This document shows, piece after piece, positions 12,418 to 23,089 of a DNA stretch of 64,000 bases. The notes below the pieces were generated by a model. The model was not told the DNA's origin. It saw only the letters and a program-made list of their open reading frames with translations, and made no database searches. This DNA comes from Nicotiana tabacum. Its lineage: Eukaryota > Streptophyta > Magnoliopsida > Solanales > Solanaceae. Made by a program: the position numbers and the translations under genes. The stretch covers positions 102,342,411 to 102,406,410 of the forward strand of contig NC_134084.1 of NCBI RefSeq assembly GCF_000715075.1, in the 5' to 3' direction. The stretch's first letter is position 1. Every line of letters begins with the position of its first letter.

Positions 12418-12507
12418 ACCTGCAAATCGGGAACAAATAAGTACCTCCCAACACCAAAAAGTGTGACGTACTACGGTTACTCTGACTTCATGCGCATACG
12501 TGGTCAC

Positions 12508-13580
12508 AATTATATAATTTCAGTCATTGAGGCGTTTTTACAAACACCTTATGGGCGTTAGGTACACACAGCCCATTCCAAATAATTTGCAACATGAACC
12601 CACCACCAAATCTCCCAAATGTCACCAATCAAGTAAACAACACTCTATAATTTTCACAACTCATAAATACTACAATAATTACTACCAATTCTACTATTAA
12701 TCAAGCAAAAATAAAGATAAATATCTAAAATAAAGCATGCTTAAACACACTAATATCTGCAGAGATTATTTGAAATAAAGAGAAAAAATTGGAGCAAGAT
12801 GAACATACCTTTAGTGAATGAAGATTAGAGAAGAAGGGGAAGGGGAAAGTTTGTTGGAGAATTGGAAAAACTTTGAAAAAGATAAAAAAATTTTTGGAGA
12901 AGGTGAGTTGAAGAAGAAGGAATTGGGTAGGGTTTGCTTAAGTGTTGGAGGCGTGTGTGTTGGTAATGTAAGGGGTTTGGGCGTTTGGGGTTATTAGAAT
13001 GGGGGGGGGGAAGTGAGTTAGACTAAAGAAAAAAAAAATTAAAAATAAAAAAAATCAGAGCAAAGAACAAACAGTCGTGTATCAAAGGCTGAACGCTATT
13101 AGCGCGTTCATATGCGCGATCGCGATAAATTAGCGTGTCCAAGACAGAATGTTTTGCCAAGTTAGCGCGTTCAGATGCGCGATCGCGCTAGTAGTGCGGC
13201 CCAGGCAGAATTTAGTGCGTTCTTAGCGCGCCCAGATGCACGGTCGCGCTAGCAGTGCGTCCATGAGCGAGCCCATAAGCGCGGTCGCACTAACTGGGCT
13301 TCAAAATCCTGAACTTTTGCTTGATTTTTTTTTTCATTTTCGATTGCCTTATCATCCGCCTATTGTTACCTGCATTGGTTAGCATTTTCAAAAACTCACA
13401 ATTAATTACTACTACGACCGTCGGGTTGCCTCCCAACCAGCGCCTTAGTTAATGTCGTGGCACGACGTAGATTAAGCTCATTTAAGGCTAGCTCGACCTT
13501 TGCGGTTCAACAAGAATTATTACGAACAACTCTTTCGTTTCCTCCATCCCCACATACAGTTTTAGTCGTTGTCCATTAAC
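12508..13580 (-). other. Gap between integrase and env-like ORF with CpG-word array
   Basis: No ORF is supported. The left half is AT-rich with homopurine runs (12780-13060). At 13085-13290 CpG-rich words recur: AGCGCGTTCA, ATGCGCGATCGCG, GATGCACGGTCGCGC and AAGCGCGGTCGCAC. The same word type occurs in this element's LTR. The position suggests a subgenomic promoter or splice-acceptor region for the env-like ORF, which is inference. Confidence 0.6.
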
Positions 13581-13664
13581 TTTGAAAGTGTTAGTGCCAT
13601 CTTCACTGGTTATCTCCACAGCCCCAGACGGGAACACTTCAGTCACCTTGAACGGCCCAGACCA

Positions 13665-15326
13665 TCAGGACTTAAGCTTACCCGGAAACAATCTCAACCT
13701 TGAATTGTACAATAATACCTTGTCTCCAGGTTTGAAATTGCTGTCCACAATGTGTTTGTCATGCAATCTCTTCATCCTCTCCTTGTAGAGTCTCGTGCTT
13801 TTAAAGGCGTGATATCTGAATTCCTCCAACTCATGTAACTTTGCCAGTCGAGTTTCTCCAGCTTCATCAGGGTTCATGTTTAATTGCTTTAGTGCCCACC
13901 AAGCTCGATGTTCTAGCTCCACAGGTAGGTGACATGCCTTCCTAAATACCAATTTGTATGGTGACATACCAATAGGTGTTTTGAATGCAGTCCTATAGGC
14001 CCAAAGTGCATCGTCAAGCTTTATCGCCCAATCAGTTCTTGTGGCGTTTACAGTTTTAGTGAGTACACTCTTGATTTCACGGTTTGAGACCTCTACCTAC
14101 CCGCTTGTTTGAGGGTGGTATGGGGTTGCTACCTTGTGGTGCACATCATATTTAGCCAACAACTTTTCAAAGACACGATTGCAAAAGTGCGTGCCCCCAT
14201 CACTAATGATGGCCCTCGGAGTCCCGAATTGGGTGAATATATTCTTCTTCAAGAATCCGACCACCACTCTCGAATCATTGGTGGGAAGTGTTGCAGCTTC
14301 CACCCATTTGGATACATAATCCACCGCAACAAGTATGTACTTATTGCCGTAATAACTAACGAATGGACCCATGAAATCAATTCCCCAAACGTCGAACACC
14401 TCAACTTGCTGAATTGGATTCATGGGCATCTCATGTCTACGGGATATGTTTCCCGTTCTTTGGCATTCATTGCAGCTCTTTAACCATTGGTGAGCATCCT
14501 TAAAGATTGTTGGCCAGTAGAACCCTGCCTCTAACACCTTTGCTGTTGTCCGAACTCCTCCAAAATGTCCTCCATAAGGTGACGTGTGACAAACCTGCAA
14601 AATAGAACATTGTTCTATCTCGGGGACGCATCTCCGGATCATGTTATCAATGCAAATTTTAAACACATGCGGTTCATCCCAGTAATAGTTTCGGCAGTCA
14701 CAATAAAATCGTTTCTTTTGAACATAGGAGAGTTCATATGGTTCAATGCCGCAGGCCAAATAGTTTGCAATATCAACATACCATGGCACATCTTCCAAAC
14801 TTGTGGCTAGCAGCTGCTCGTCTGGAAAAGTTTCCAGAATATCCTCAGACTCAATTGCATTTTTAGCACCTTCAAGGCGCGAAAAATGATCAGCGACTTG
14901 GTTCCCCGTTCCCTTACGGTCACGAATCTCCAAGTCAAACTCTTGCAAAAGTAGCACCCAACAAATTAGGCACGTCTTAGACTCTTTTTTATCAACCAAA
15001 TACCTAATGGCTGCGTGATCTGTGTACACTATCACCTTCGACCCGATCAAGTAAGACCTGAACTTATCAAAGGAGAACACAATAGCCAACATTTCTTTTT
15101 CAGTTACCGTGTAATTCAGCTGAGCACCACTCAATGTCCTACTTGTGTAGTAAATAGGGTGCATTACCTTATCCTTGCGCTGTCCCAACACGGCTCCCAC
15201 AGCGTAGTCACTAGCATCACACATGAGTTCAAATGGTTGCTCCCAGTCGGGAGCAACTACAATTGGTGATGTGACTAGCCGCTTCTTCAGTTCCTCAAAA
15301 GCTACCCTGAAATCATCAAAAAACAA
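13665..15326 (-). pseudogene. Athila A RNase H and integrase, in-frame stop
   Basis: One frame runs from 15326 to 13665 with a single in-frame stop near 14097. The N-terminal part has the RNase H core ([38 protein letters not shown]). The integrase zinc-binding module follows (H and H in [11 protein letters not shown] and C in CNECQ). The catalytic core shows the first two acidic residues, in GIDFMGPF and ISDGG; the third (E) falls just after the stop. The segment 13967-13665 is the integrase C-terminus with the [16 protein letters not shown] helix. The element cannot make an intact integrase without readthrough. Confidence 0.88.
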
Positions 15327-16136
15327 ATGGGTTATCTTTTTCGAGCAACTTACAGAGGGGATTTGCGATCTTGGAAAAATCCTTGATGAATCGCCGGTAG
15401 AAGACGGCGTGTCCCAGGAAGCTACGAATAGCCTTGACTGATGTTGGAGGTGGAAGTTTTTCTATTACGTCGACTTTGGCTCTGTCCACCTCAATTCCTT
15501 TACTCGACACTAAGTGCCCCAAGACAATTCCTTCTTGTACCATAAAATGTCACTTCTCCCAATTTAGCACTAGATTCGTCTCGATGCACCTTTTTAGAAC
15601 ACGAGTTAAATTTGCTAGGCAATCATCAAACAAATTTCCCACCACTGAGAAATCGTCCATGAAGACCTCTATAATGTCCTCCACCATGTCTGTAAAAATG
15701 GCAATCATGCACCGTTGGAATGTTGCAGGTGTGTTACAAAGGCCAAATGGTATCTGAAGGCAAACACTCCGTAAGGGCAAGTGAATGAAGTCTTTTCCCT
15801 ATCCTCTGGGGCAATAGAAATCTGGTTGTACCCCGAGTCTCCGTCGAGAAAACAGAAGTGTGACCTTCCTGCCAATCTATCCAACATCTGATCAATGAAA
15901 GGAAGTGGGAAGTGGTCTTTCCGGGTAGCCAAGTTCAGCTTCCTATAATCCATACAAATTCTCCATCCTGTGACGGTTCTTGTAGGAATCAATTCGTTGT
16001 TATCATTCTTAACTACCATGATGCCACCTTTTTTTGGTACACATTGAACTGGGCTAACCCAGCTACTGTCAGAAATTGGGAAAATGATTCTCGCATCTAA
16101 CCACTTGATCACCTCTTTCTTCACTACTTCCTTCAT
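15316..16136 (-). pseudogene. Athila A reverse transcriptase, frameshifted
   Basis: RT spans three overlapping frames. 16136-15705 carries WVSPVQCVPKKGG, RICMDYRKLN and HFPLPFIDQMLDRLAG. 15780-15550 carries PFGLCNTPATFQRCM and the catalytic FMDDFSV, a variant of the YxDD box. 15543-15316 carries GHLVSSKGIEVD and the thumb. At least two frameshifts and one stop (near 15550) separate them. The domain order and motifs are complete, so the breaks look recent. Confidence 0.88.
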
Positions 16137-17236
16137 ATTAGGTTCAACCTTTTTTGGTATTCTCTGGAAGGTTTGTGTCCTTCTTCCAGCAGAATTTTAT
16201 GCATACAGTATGTGGGGCTGATTCCCTTTATGTCTGCCATGGTCCACCCAATAGCAGTCTTGCACTCCTTAAGTACCTGCAAGAGTTGTTGAGTCTGCAC
16301 ATCTAGCAAACTAGATGAAATAATAACAGGTAATGTGGAGTTAGGTCCAAGAAACTCATACCTGAGATGGGCTGGCAATGGATTTAACTCCAACTTTGGT
16401 GGTTCTTCGATTGATGGCTTGGCTGGAGGAGCTTCTCTATTCTCCAAGTGCAAGGGCTCAAATTCAAGTGTTCTATCCCAGAACCCTCTACCTTCTAATG
16501 ACATTACCAATCTAACCAGTTCTTCTTCGTTTACCTCATCAAAGTTCATTAGACACGTAGCAAGGGGGTCTTCAATAGTCAGCAGTTCATCATCGGTCTC
16601 TACAATTACCTCCACGACATCTATAAAAGAGCAATTGGCAAATTCACTTGGTCGCCTCATAGATTTATGCACGTTGAATGTTATTTCTTCATCGTTCAAC
16701 CTCATCTTTAACTCCCCAGTTTCACAATCGATTAAAGCTCTCCCCGCTGCCAGTAATGGTCTTCCCAAAATTATGGGAATCTCTTCATCTACTTTACAGT
16801 CTAAGATTACAAAATCTGTAGGGAACACAAATTTCCTTACCTGAATCAACACATCATCCAGAATACCAGATGGTCGCTTTACTGTCCTGTCAGCCAGCTA
16901 CAACAACATAGAGGTGGGTCTAGCTCTTCCAATACCCAGCCTTTTATAAATTGCTAGGGGCATAAGATTAATGCTAGCCCCTAGATCACACAGTGCTTTA
17001 GTAAAGGCAAAATCGCCAATAGTGCATGGGATTGTAAAGCTCCCTGGGTCAGATAGCTTTTCTGCAATTGGTCTAGTCACCACTACACTACAGGTCTGGG
17101 TGAGAGTAACTGTGGCTAAGTCTTGGAAATCAAATTTTCGGGACATTAAGTCCTTCATCATTTTTGCATACCCAGGCATCTCTTTCAAAGCATCAATTAA
17201 GGGAATGTTTACCTGGATTTGTTTTAGCATTTCCAA
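16133..17236 (-). pseudogene. Athila A aspartic protease and RT N-terminal part
   Basis: The frame 17236-16898 carries the conserved pre-protease segment ([11 protein letters not shown]) and the protease active site in [10 protein letters not shown], where the catalytic triplet is DLG as usual in Athila. After a stop near 16898 it resumes (16852-16133) with [10 protein letters not shown], the protease flap/C-terminal part, then the linker before RT ([12 protein letters not shown]). The protease would cleave the gag-pol polyprotein. A frameshift at about 16135 separates this part from the RT core. Confidence 0.85.
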
Positions 17237-17345
17237 GAACTTCTTGTATTGCTCCTCTTTTTGGTACTTAGCTAGCCTCTAAGGGAAGGGTGCAGGAGGT
17301 CTCTTCTTTCCAATCATTTGGGATCGATCTTTATCAGCCGCTACA

Positions 17346-19074
17346 TCAACCACTCTGTACTATTTCAGCTTCTTTCTCGGTCTCAATTTGAATGCTACCT
17401 TCTTCCTGGGCAGGCTGGACTGTCACTTCTGTTAGTTTCGTTGATTCATCCAACTCTATGGGCACTAATATAAGTGTCTCAGCTTCGCTGGCTTCTCGAT
17501 CCCTTTCTTGCTCTACATCCAAATCTCTGCCATTACGTAAGCTCACCGCCATCAACTGCTTCGGGACTTGATCTTTTGGATTTACCTGGGTATCTGCGGG
17601 TAGTGTTCCATGAGGGCGATTGTTTAGAGACATCGAAATTTGGCCCATTTGCATTTCAATATTCTTGATCGCCGAGTCATGTGCATCTACTCTCTCACTA
17701 ATCTTTGCATTAGACCCAATGACCTATTCCATCATTGCTCCAAGTCTAGCAAACCCATCTTCCTGCCTTCCACTGTACTGCTGCTGAGAAGGGTGATACC
17801 CCTGCTTTTGATTCTGATTACTGTATCTCTGTGGCCTTGGGTAAGGTGCTATATTGTTGGGGGGTCTCATGCCTCCCATGTTTCCACTGTTGAACTGTGA
17901 TTGGGCTGGCCTGTATTGCTGATTTTGCTGACTCCAATTCTGACCACCCTGTCTCTAGCCTCCATAATTAGACACATAGTTCATATCTTCAGGGTAGTGC
18001 TGATGATTGTCCTGTAGGCCACTGATTACCAATTGGATGACTAATGCAAGATGTGCACAAGCCCCCATTAGTAGTATCTACAATATGTACCTGTTGTTTT
18101 TGCCCTGACTCTTCCACCCTTTTTGTGAGTATGCTCATTTGTGTCAATAAAGTGGCCATATTTTCAGCTATTGAATTGGATGGATCTAAAGGCACTGAGT
18201 GCACCACTGGAGTGATAGGTGCATTTCTGGTTATCTATCCTGAATTCTGTGCCATCTTGTCAAGCAGACCTTGACTTTCTCTCCATGTTTTACTCAAGAA
18301 TGCTCCACCCGCTGAAGCATCAACAATGTTTTTCACGCTGTCTGACAATCCTTTGTAGAACCGCTGTCCCAACATCAAATCTGGAATGCCATGGTGCCGA
18401 TATATGACCAGCATCCCTTTAAAACGCTCCCATATTTCATGCAATATTTCCATTGGCCTCTGTTTAAAACTCAAAATGTCATCAATCTGTTGCGCGGTTT
18501 TGTTAGGGGGTGGAACTTGTTCACGAATTGCCTGACTAACTCCTCCCAAGTAGTTATGGAATTTATGGGGAGTGAGTTTAACTAGGTCTGGGCAGCTCCG
18601 GTCACTGAAATTGGGAACAATAGCAACTTGATTGCTTCTGGAGTTACATTGGGTTGTCTTTGGGTCTCAGATTGACAGAAAATTTTTCAAGTGTTGTTGA
18701 GGATCTTCGACTTGTGACCCCGAAAATAGCCCCTTGTTTTGCAACAAATGCAACATGTTATTCGTGATTTGGAATGATTCAGCTTGTATCTGCGGGACTA
18801 AAATTGAGCTGGCCAAATTTTCAGTTGTGGGTTGTGCCCAATCATAGAGAACCACCTCGGGCACAAGAGGTGCCATTGGTTCTATTGGTATAGCTGGGTG
18901 TTCTCCGTGATCTCCCATTGCTGTTTCGATTGGATCAGTTGTTTGTTGTTGTCTGTTTCTCTGGTTGGCCTGGTTCAAGGCCTTGAAAACTTTCTTAGGA
19001 TTTGAAAATGCTTCAAATACTTCACCAGTTCTCGATGAGATTCTAGGCATGTACCTGTGCAACCAAGTCAACAA
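17346..19074 (-). pseudogene. Athila A gag, several stops and shifts
   Basis: Pieces of gag are visible at 19074-18667 (FQITNNMLHLLQNKGLFSG), 18549-18235 (HEIWERFKGMLVIYRHHGI) and 17654-17346 (MQMGQISMSLNNRPHGTLPA, VSLRNGRDL). The intact counterpart of the same motifs is the gag of Athila B at 58350 onward (FQITNVMLTLLEQRGYF, HEIWERYRTM, LEVQLGQISQSLN), which confirms the assignment. Between 18230 and 17660 the frame has many stops. Confidence 0.82.
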
Positions 19075-19176
19075 ACGTTAAAAATTTCAATGTAAAAATT
19101 GGGTGTAGAGAAAACTAACTACACTAAGAATTTTTTTTTGGTACTTCTTTCAATAACAATTGATAATATCGTTAAC

Positions 19177-19194
19177 TCCCCGGCAATGGTGTCA
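19177..19194 (-). other. Primer binding site of Athila A
   Basis: On the minus strand it reads TGACACCATTGCCGGGGA, five bases from the LTR. Athila elements are known to use a tRNA-Asp site (TGGCGCCGTTGCCGGGGA). The three differences are all G-to-A on the element strand, as expected from decay of methylated cytosines. Confidence 0.85.
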
Positions 19195-19199
19195 AAATT

Positions 19200-20436
19200 T
19201 GATCACGCTCAACTAATCCTATTAAAAGACTACGCGGGCGTTGCAAATATAATCCGGGGTATTATGCCCCGAGTCAAATCCCACAGTGAATTAACGTATC
19301 AAGAGAAGTCTTTGAAGTACTAAATTCTTATTAGTCAACCTCCTCAAACTTTGTGAATACAAGTGGTGTTATAATTACTACGACAACTATTCGAATCAAT
19401 AAAACAAATGTTAATTAATACGCAAATATAGACAATTGGAATAAAGGCCTAAGGTAATGGCTTCCCCCGTTGTAGATTTCCTTAGTCGTATATTTCTTAT
19501 AGCTATGAATTAGTTATCTCTATCAATCATGAAATCTCCAACTATCATAACTCTCTCTCAAGTTGTTATGATAATTTACTAGACGCACTCTCTCAAGCTA
19601 CGCTAGCTAGATTCGCATTACAATTCACTTAGATTGCACCCGAGGTATCGTTATCTCTACTCCAACCTCTAAACCCTCGGTTATGACTTCGCCTATACTC
19701 CGGGAGTGATGTTGTTCAAACAATTACCTAAATATGCACTCTTTCTCAAGTAGATACATAATAAATAGGCATGGCTAATTGAGGATCCTTTCAACTAACC
19801 AAATATCAAAACATAGTTGAACAAATAGAGATTAACAACTAACTCAAAACTATATTAATATCACAATAAGTTCATCCACAACGGGTTCAACCAAAACCTT
19901 AGATTAAAAGCGTTAGCTACTCATAACAATGATAAACATCATAATAAATAAGTTCATTACAAATCATAAAAACAAAAGGAAGAGGAGAAGAACTTGATGT
20001 AGAAAACTTCTCTTAGCTCATTGCCTTTCCTATTCTTGTTCTTAGCTAATAAAAGATGCACCCCTCTATTTTTGGGCGAGCTTGACCTTCTATATGTTAA
20101 GTGAATTTGCCCCCCAGGCTTCAAAAATTACCCCTGACGATTCTGTTCCGGAATCTGGACTAGCGCGATCGCACATGTGGGCGCGCTACTGGGCGCGCTA
20201 GTCCAGGTCTCATTTTTTTGGTTCTTTTATTCTCGTCCTCTCGCTCATTCAGCTCCTAGGGGTCTTTCTTGCTTCAATGTAGCTCCAATCACAGCTTTAA
20301 GGCCTCATACAAGCTCTTCATTCCTGCAACACAATTTAGAGCTCATTTTTCATCATTTAATTATATTAGAGCATTGAAACATAATCAAGTTGGGGCAAAA
20401 ACCATTGTCAAATGACATATATCTAGCCTAATATCA
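19200..20436 (-). repeat. 5' LTR of Athila A (1237 bp)
   Basis: The LTR runs from TGATCACGC to CTAATATCA with TG...CA ends. Its right 699 bases match the 3' LTR copy at 8841-9539. It carries the CpG block (20157-20207) with the words GCGCGATCGCAC and two GCGCGCTA. The five bases after it (CATAA) are one copy of the target duplication; the other would lie left of the window. Confidence 0.88.
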
Positions 20437-21283
20437 CATAACACTTCATAAAATCTTATGAGAGATTCAGGTACCTGAATATATGAATGAAGAGATATCT
20501 ATGTTATGTCTTTATGAAAAAATATTGGAACCGATATAAAATGTTTGTCGACGACATCTATCATAGCGCTAAGTATAGATGAGGATCCTACGTCTATCGA
20601 ATATAGACACAAAAATATTGGCCAAATGGAAGAGACACAATTCAAATAGAATTGGTTTCATATAAAAGACATATAATTTTGTCTATGTTGTTCAAATACT
20701 TGAAAGTATAAAGTCAATGGTATGTGCAATCAGTTTTCGATATCTTATATGTCTAGTATGACATGAAAATTTGATATACATCTAAAGTCTATTTAGATGG
20801 CTTATATGACAATCCATGAAGGATTTAAGTTGCTTAAAGCATATATAATTCTTGATCATTAAGTACCACTTTCTCAGTGCAATTTATGCACATTTGTATC
20901 TTGCTATAACTATAAGCATGATAATGTGATAGCGAGGATTTTCAAGGTGCAATATATTCATTAGAGTTAATATGGCTGATTTATTTACCAAAACTCTGCC
21001 GATGTCAACCTTCAAGAAGCTAGTGCACAAGATTGGAATGCGAAGGCTCAATGATGTTAATTGATGCTCTCATCAGGGGAGTTAATACGCGTTGCACTCT
21101 TTTTCCATTACAAGGTTTTGTCCCACTGAGTTTTCCTTGCAAGGTTTTTAACGAGGCAACCAAAAAGCGTATTGTTAGATATGTGTACTCTTTTTCCTTT
21201 TCTATAATTTTTTCCCATTGGGTTTTATTTAGTTAAGGTTTTAACGAGGCACATTATCTGTTGAATAGACATTCAAGGGAGAG
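20437..21283 (+). pseudogene. Ty1-copia polyprotein 3' end (RT/RNase H remnant)
   Basis: The plus strand encodes the degraded C-terminus of a copia polyprotein. Near 20970-21060 the frame reads NMADLFTKTLPMSTFKKLV followed by KIGMRRLNDVN and a stop; this is the standard end of copia RNase H. Upstream the reading is full of stops but keeps the expected spacing. Its left part was cut off by the Athila A insertion. Downstream come two copies of a CACTCTTTTTCC...GAGGCA motif and a polypurine tract (CAAGGGAGAG) before the LTR. Confidence 0.82.
21091..21252 (+). repeat. Tandem pair of conserved pre-PPT motif (copia)
   Basis: Copy one (21091-21166) reads GTTGCACTCTTTTTCC, AAGGTTTTGTCCCACTG, TTGCAAGGTTTTTAACGAGG. 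Copy two (21184-21252) reads TGTACTCTTTTTCC, TTTTTTCCCATTGGGTTTT, TTAAGGTTTTAACGAGGCAC. A third copy is in the unrelated gypsy element at 25576-25650. Confidence 0.8.
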
Positions 21284-21482
21284 TGTTATAAATAGAATTC
21301 TATTTAAGGTGAATGTCTATATTCTAGAGAGATTCTAGGGTTTATTACTTGGTGGCTAAGTTACCATCTCCCTATAAATAGAGGGTTCTATTCCATTGTA
21401 AATCATCCCAAAAATCAATAAGAATTCCCTCTCCCTACTTTTCTCTGCAATACTCTTATTCTTCTTTTATTATTTTATAACA
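21284..21482 (+). repeat. Copia LTR (199 bp)
   Basis: The ends form a perfect 8-bp inverted pair, TGTTATAA at the left and TTATAACA at the right. A TATA box (CCTATAAATAGAGG) sits at 21371-21384. The left side is a polypurine tract, so it is a 3' LTR. The right side, however, continues with CGTTATCAGCACGAG, which resembles a copia primer binding site. Confidence 0.82.
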
Positions 21483-21944
21483 CGTTATCAGCACGAGACT
21501 CTAGGCCACATATTAGATTGAGCCGCCACTGGTTCCTAGTACATACCAATGTGGGGGTTTCCGAATTATAATACGTGTAGAATATTTATTGCTAATCATA
21601 TTTATAAATTCTTCATACAAATCGTTACAACTAGCTCCTCTAAAGACGAAACTACCCTCCGATTTATATTCCTTAGAAATATTTTACTGCTGGCTACTAA
21701 AATATAACAACAACAATTTCTAAAAAAGAGACTGCGAAATTACGGAATAATAATTCCCCTTCCACATCAGGTAATACTTGAAACCAATTACATTGATATA
21801 GTATTCAAAGAGTCAATATCTGCCTTTCTTATCAAATAATAAAATCATGATATAAATATAAATCAAGATAGAAAGTAATATGATAACATTAGAAGTCAAA
21901 TGATTATTAATTTTAGAGACACTTCAGTATGTGAGTTTTATCTA
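21483..21944 (+). other. Sequence right of the copia LTR, PBS-like start, no gag
   Basis: The first 15 bases (CGTTATCAGCACGAG) look like an initiator-tRNA-type primer site. What follows contains no gag ORF, only AT-rich sequence with many stops. It is either the start of a second, deleted copia copy or a chance match in the flank. Confidence 0.4.
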
Positions 21945-22092
21945 TAGTCAAACCTTTCTATATGGATATTATAGCGAAATGCTGTTATAGAGAATATATA
22001 TTATAACATAACATAAAAATTGATTCTGGCAAAGCTCGGATTTATAGTGAAATATTTTTATATAAGAATACTATTATAGAAAGGTCTGACTC
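21945..22092. mobile_element. Short MITE with terminal inverted repeats
   Basis: The left end TATAGTCAAACCTTTCTATA and the right end, read on the other strand (TAGAGTCAGACCTTTCTATA), form an imperfect inverted repeat. TA lies at both borders and may be the target duplication. The inside is AT-rich and noncoding. This suggests a nonautonomous TA-inserting DNA element; the superfamily is not certain. Confidence 0.65.
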
Positions 22093-22239
22093 TATCTCAT
22101 TTAGTCAAACATAACGCTAAACAAATAAAATATTTTTTCTTACTATTGAACTCCTCTAAATCTCGAAACGTTTTTGTGTTTATACTAAACAAAATCAAGT
22201 TCTAATTTTTTGCTTATGTTTTGTGCTCTCATATATTAT

Positions 22240-22971
22240 TGTATACGGTAAAATCGGAGGGTCCAATTTTCTGTCATTACGATGCCTCATAGGCACGTTT
22301 TCAAAGGCTCGAGGCTATGGTCGAGATTCACTCCCGAGGGGCTATCGACGCCCAACCTCGGGGCAGTATAGATCCGCGGTTATGGTGAAAAAGTGGGAAG
22401 TTCCTAGGGCGTGTAGCTAGAGTTGACGAAGCCTGTCAGGCTAGTCTAAACCCGCATCATGGCATTAATTAGTTGTACCAGCCTCATATCTTTGTAATAA
22501 ATGTCTTTGTACTATGTTGAGATTCCCTATCTTATAAAAAGGGAATCCTTGTCATTTTGTGGGGATCTGATACTCAATATTAAATACACATGAACATTCT
22601 CTCTACTCTCTAACATATTTTCTTGATATCATTACTTTCATTTATTGCTTATATTCATTGTGTTCTATTTATTCATCATTTATTGCTTATCATTGATCAT
22701 AAAGAGACATCATTTTAGCTCTCATAACTGTTAGTCCTCCCTCGATTGCCCTAAGCCGACCTCCATACTCGATCTCGAAGCCTCATATACGGTAGCCCGA
22801 GGCCCCGACTCCAGCCGTTCGGTTCGATTATCACATCGTCTCTAAGCTATAATCTTGCTCTTTAATATTTTACTTAGCATCCATTGTCTAACAACTAGCA
22901 TAAAAATAGATCAAGTATTTTTAGAACCACAAAATCAAATTTAATTGTTATTACCATTTTCACGATAAACA
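22240..22971 (+). repeat. 5' LTR of Tat1 (732 bp)
   Basis: It begins TGTATACGGT and ends CGATAAACA. A TATA box (CTTATAAAAAGGG) lies at 22531-22543. The U3 part is rich in CTCGAGG- and CCGAGGGG-type words, as in the rest of the element. Confidence 0.92.
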
Positions 22972-22974
22972 GTT

Positions 22975-22992
22975 TGGTGCCCACTGTGGGGC
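22975..22992 (+). other. Primer binding site of Tat1
   Basis: TGGTGCCCACTGTGGGGC follows the LTR by three bases. The same site type, with one base different, flanks the Tat2 LTR at 46419-46438, which groups the two elements. Confidence 0.82.
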
Positions 22993-23089
22993 TAAAAATA
23001 ATAGTGATTATTTTCTTGCTGGTTTTACTACATAACGCAAGTTATTTTTCACACTTTTTCTTGTCCAAGATCTTCGATTTTTGGTCAAA

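Larger units (their letters stand above)
8841..20436 (-). mobile_element. Athila-type Ty3-gypsy element (Athila A) with env-like region
   Basis: Order on the minus strand: 5' LTR (20436-19200), PBS (19194-19177), gag, protease, RT, RNase H, integrase, a 1-kb gap with a CpG-word array, an env-like ORF (12417-11229), PPT (9550-9540) and 3' LTR (9539 leftward, cut at 8841 by the Ogre-type insertion). The LTR ends are TGATCACGC and CTAATATCA. A base-by-base comparison by eye of 8841-9539 with 19738-20436 gives about 25 differences in 699 positions and no length change, so the insertion is fairly young although its ORFs are broken. It inserted into a copia element that resumes at 20437. Confidence 0.88.

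Noticed and set aside
16335..16844. 169-codon serine-rich plus ORF
   Set aside because: It is a shadow of the Athila A protease/RT linker on the minus strand.
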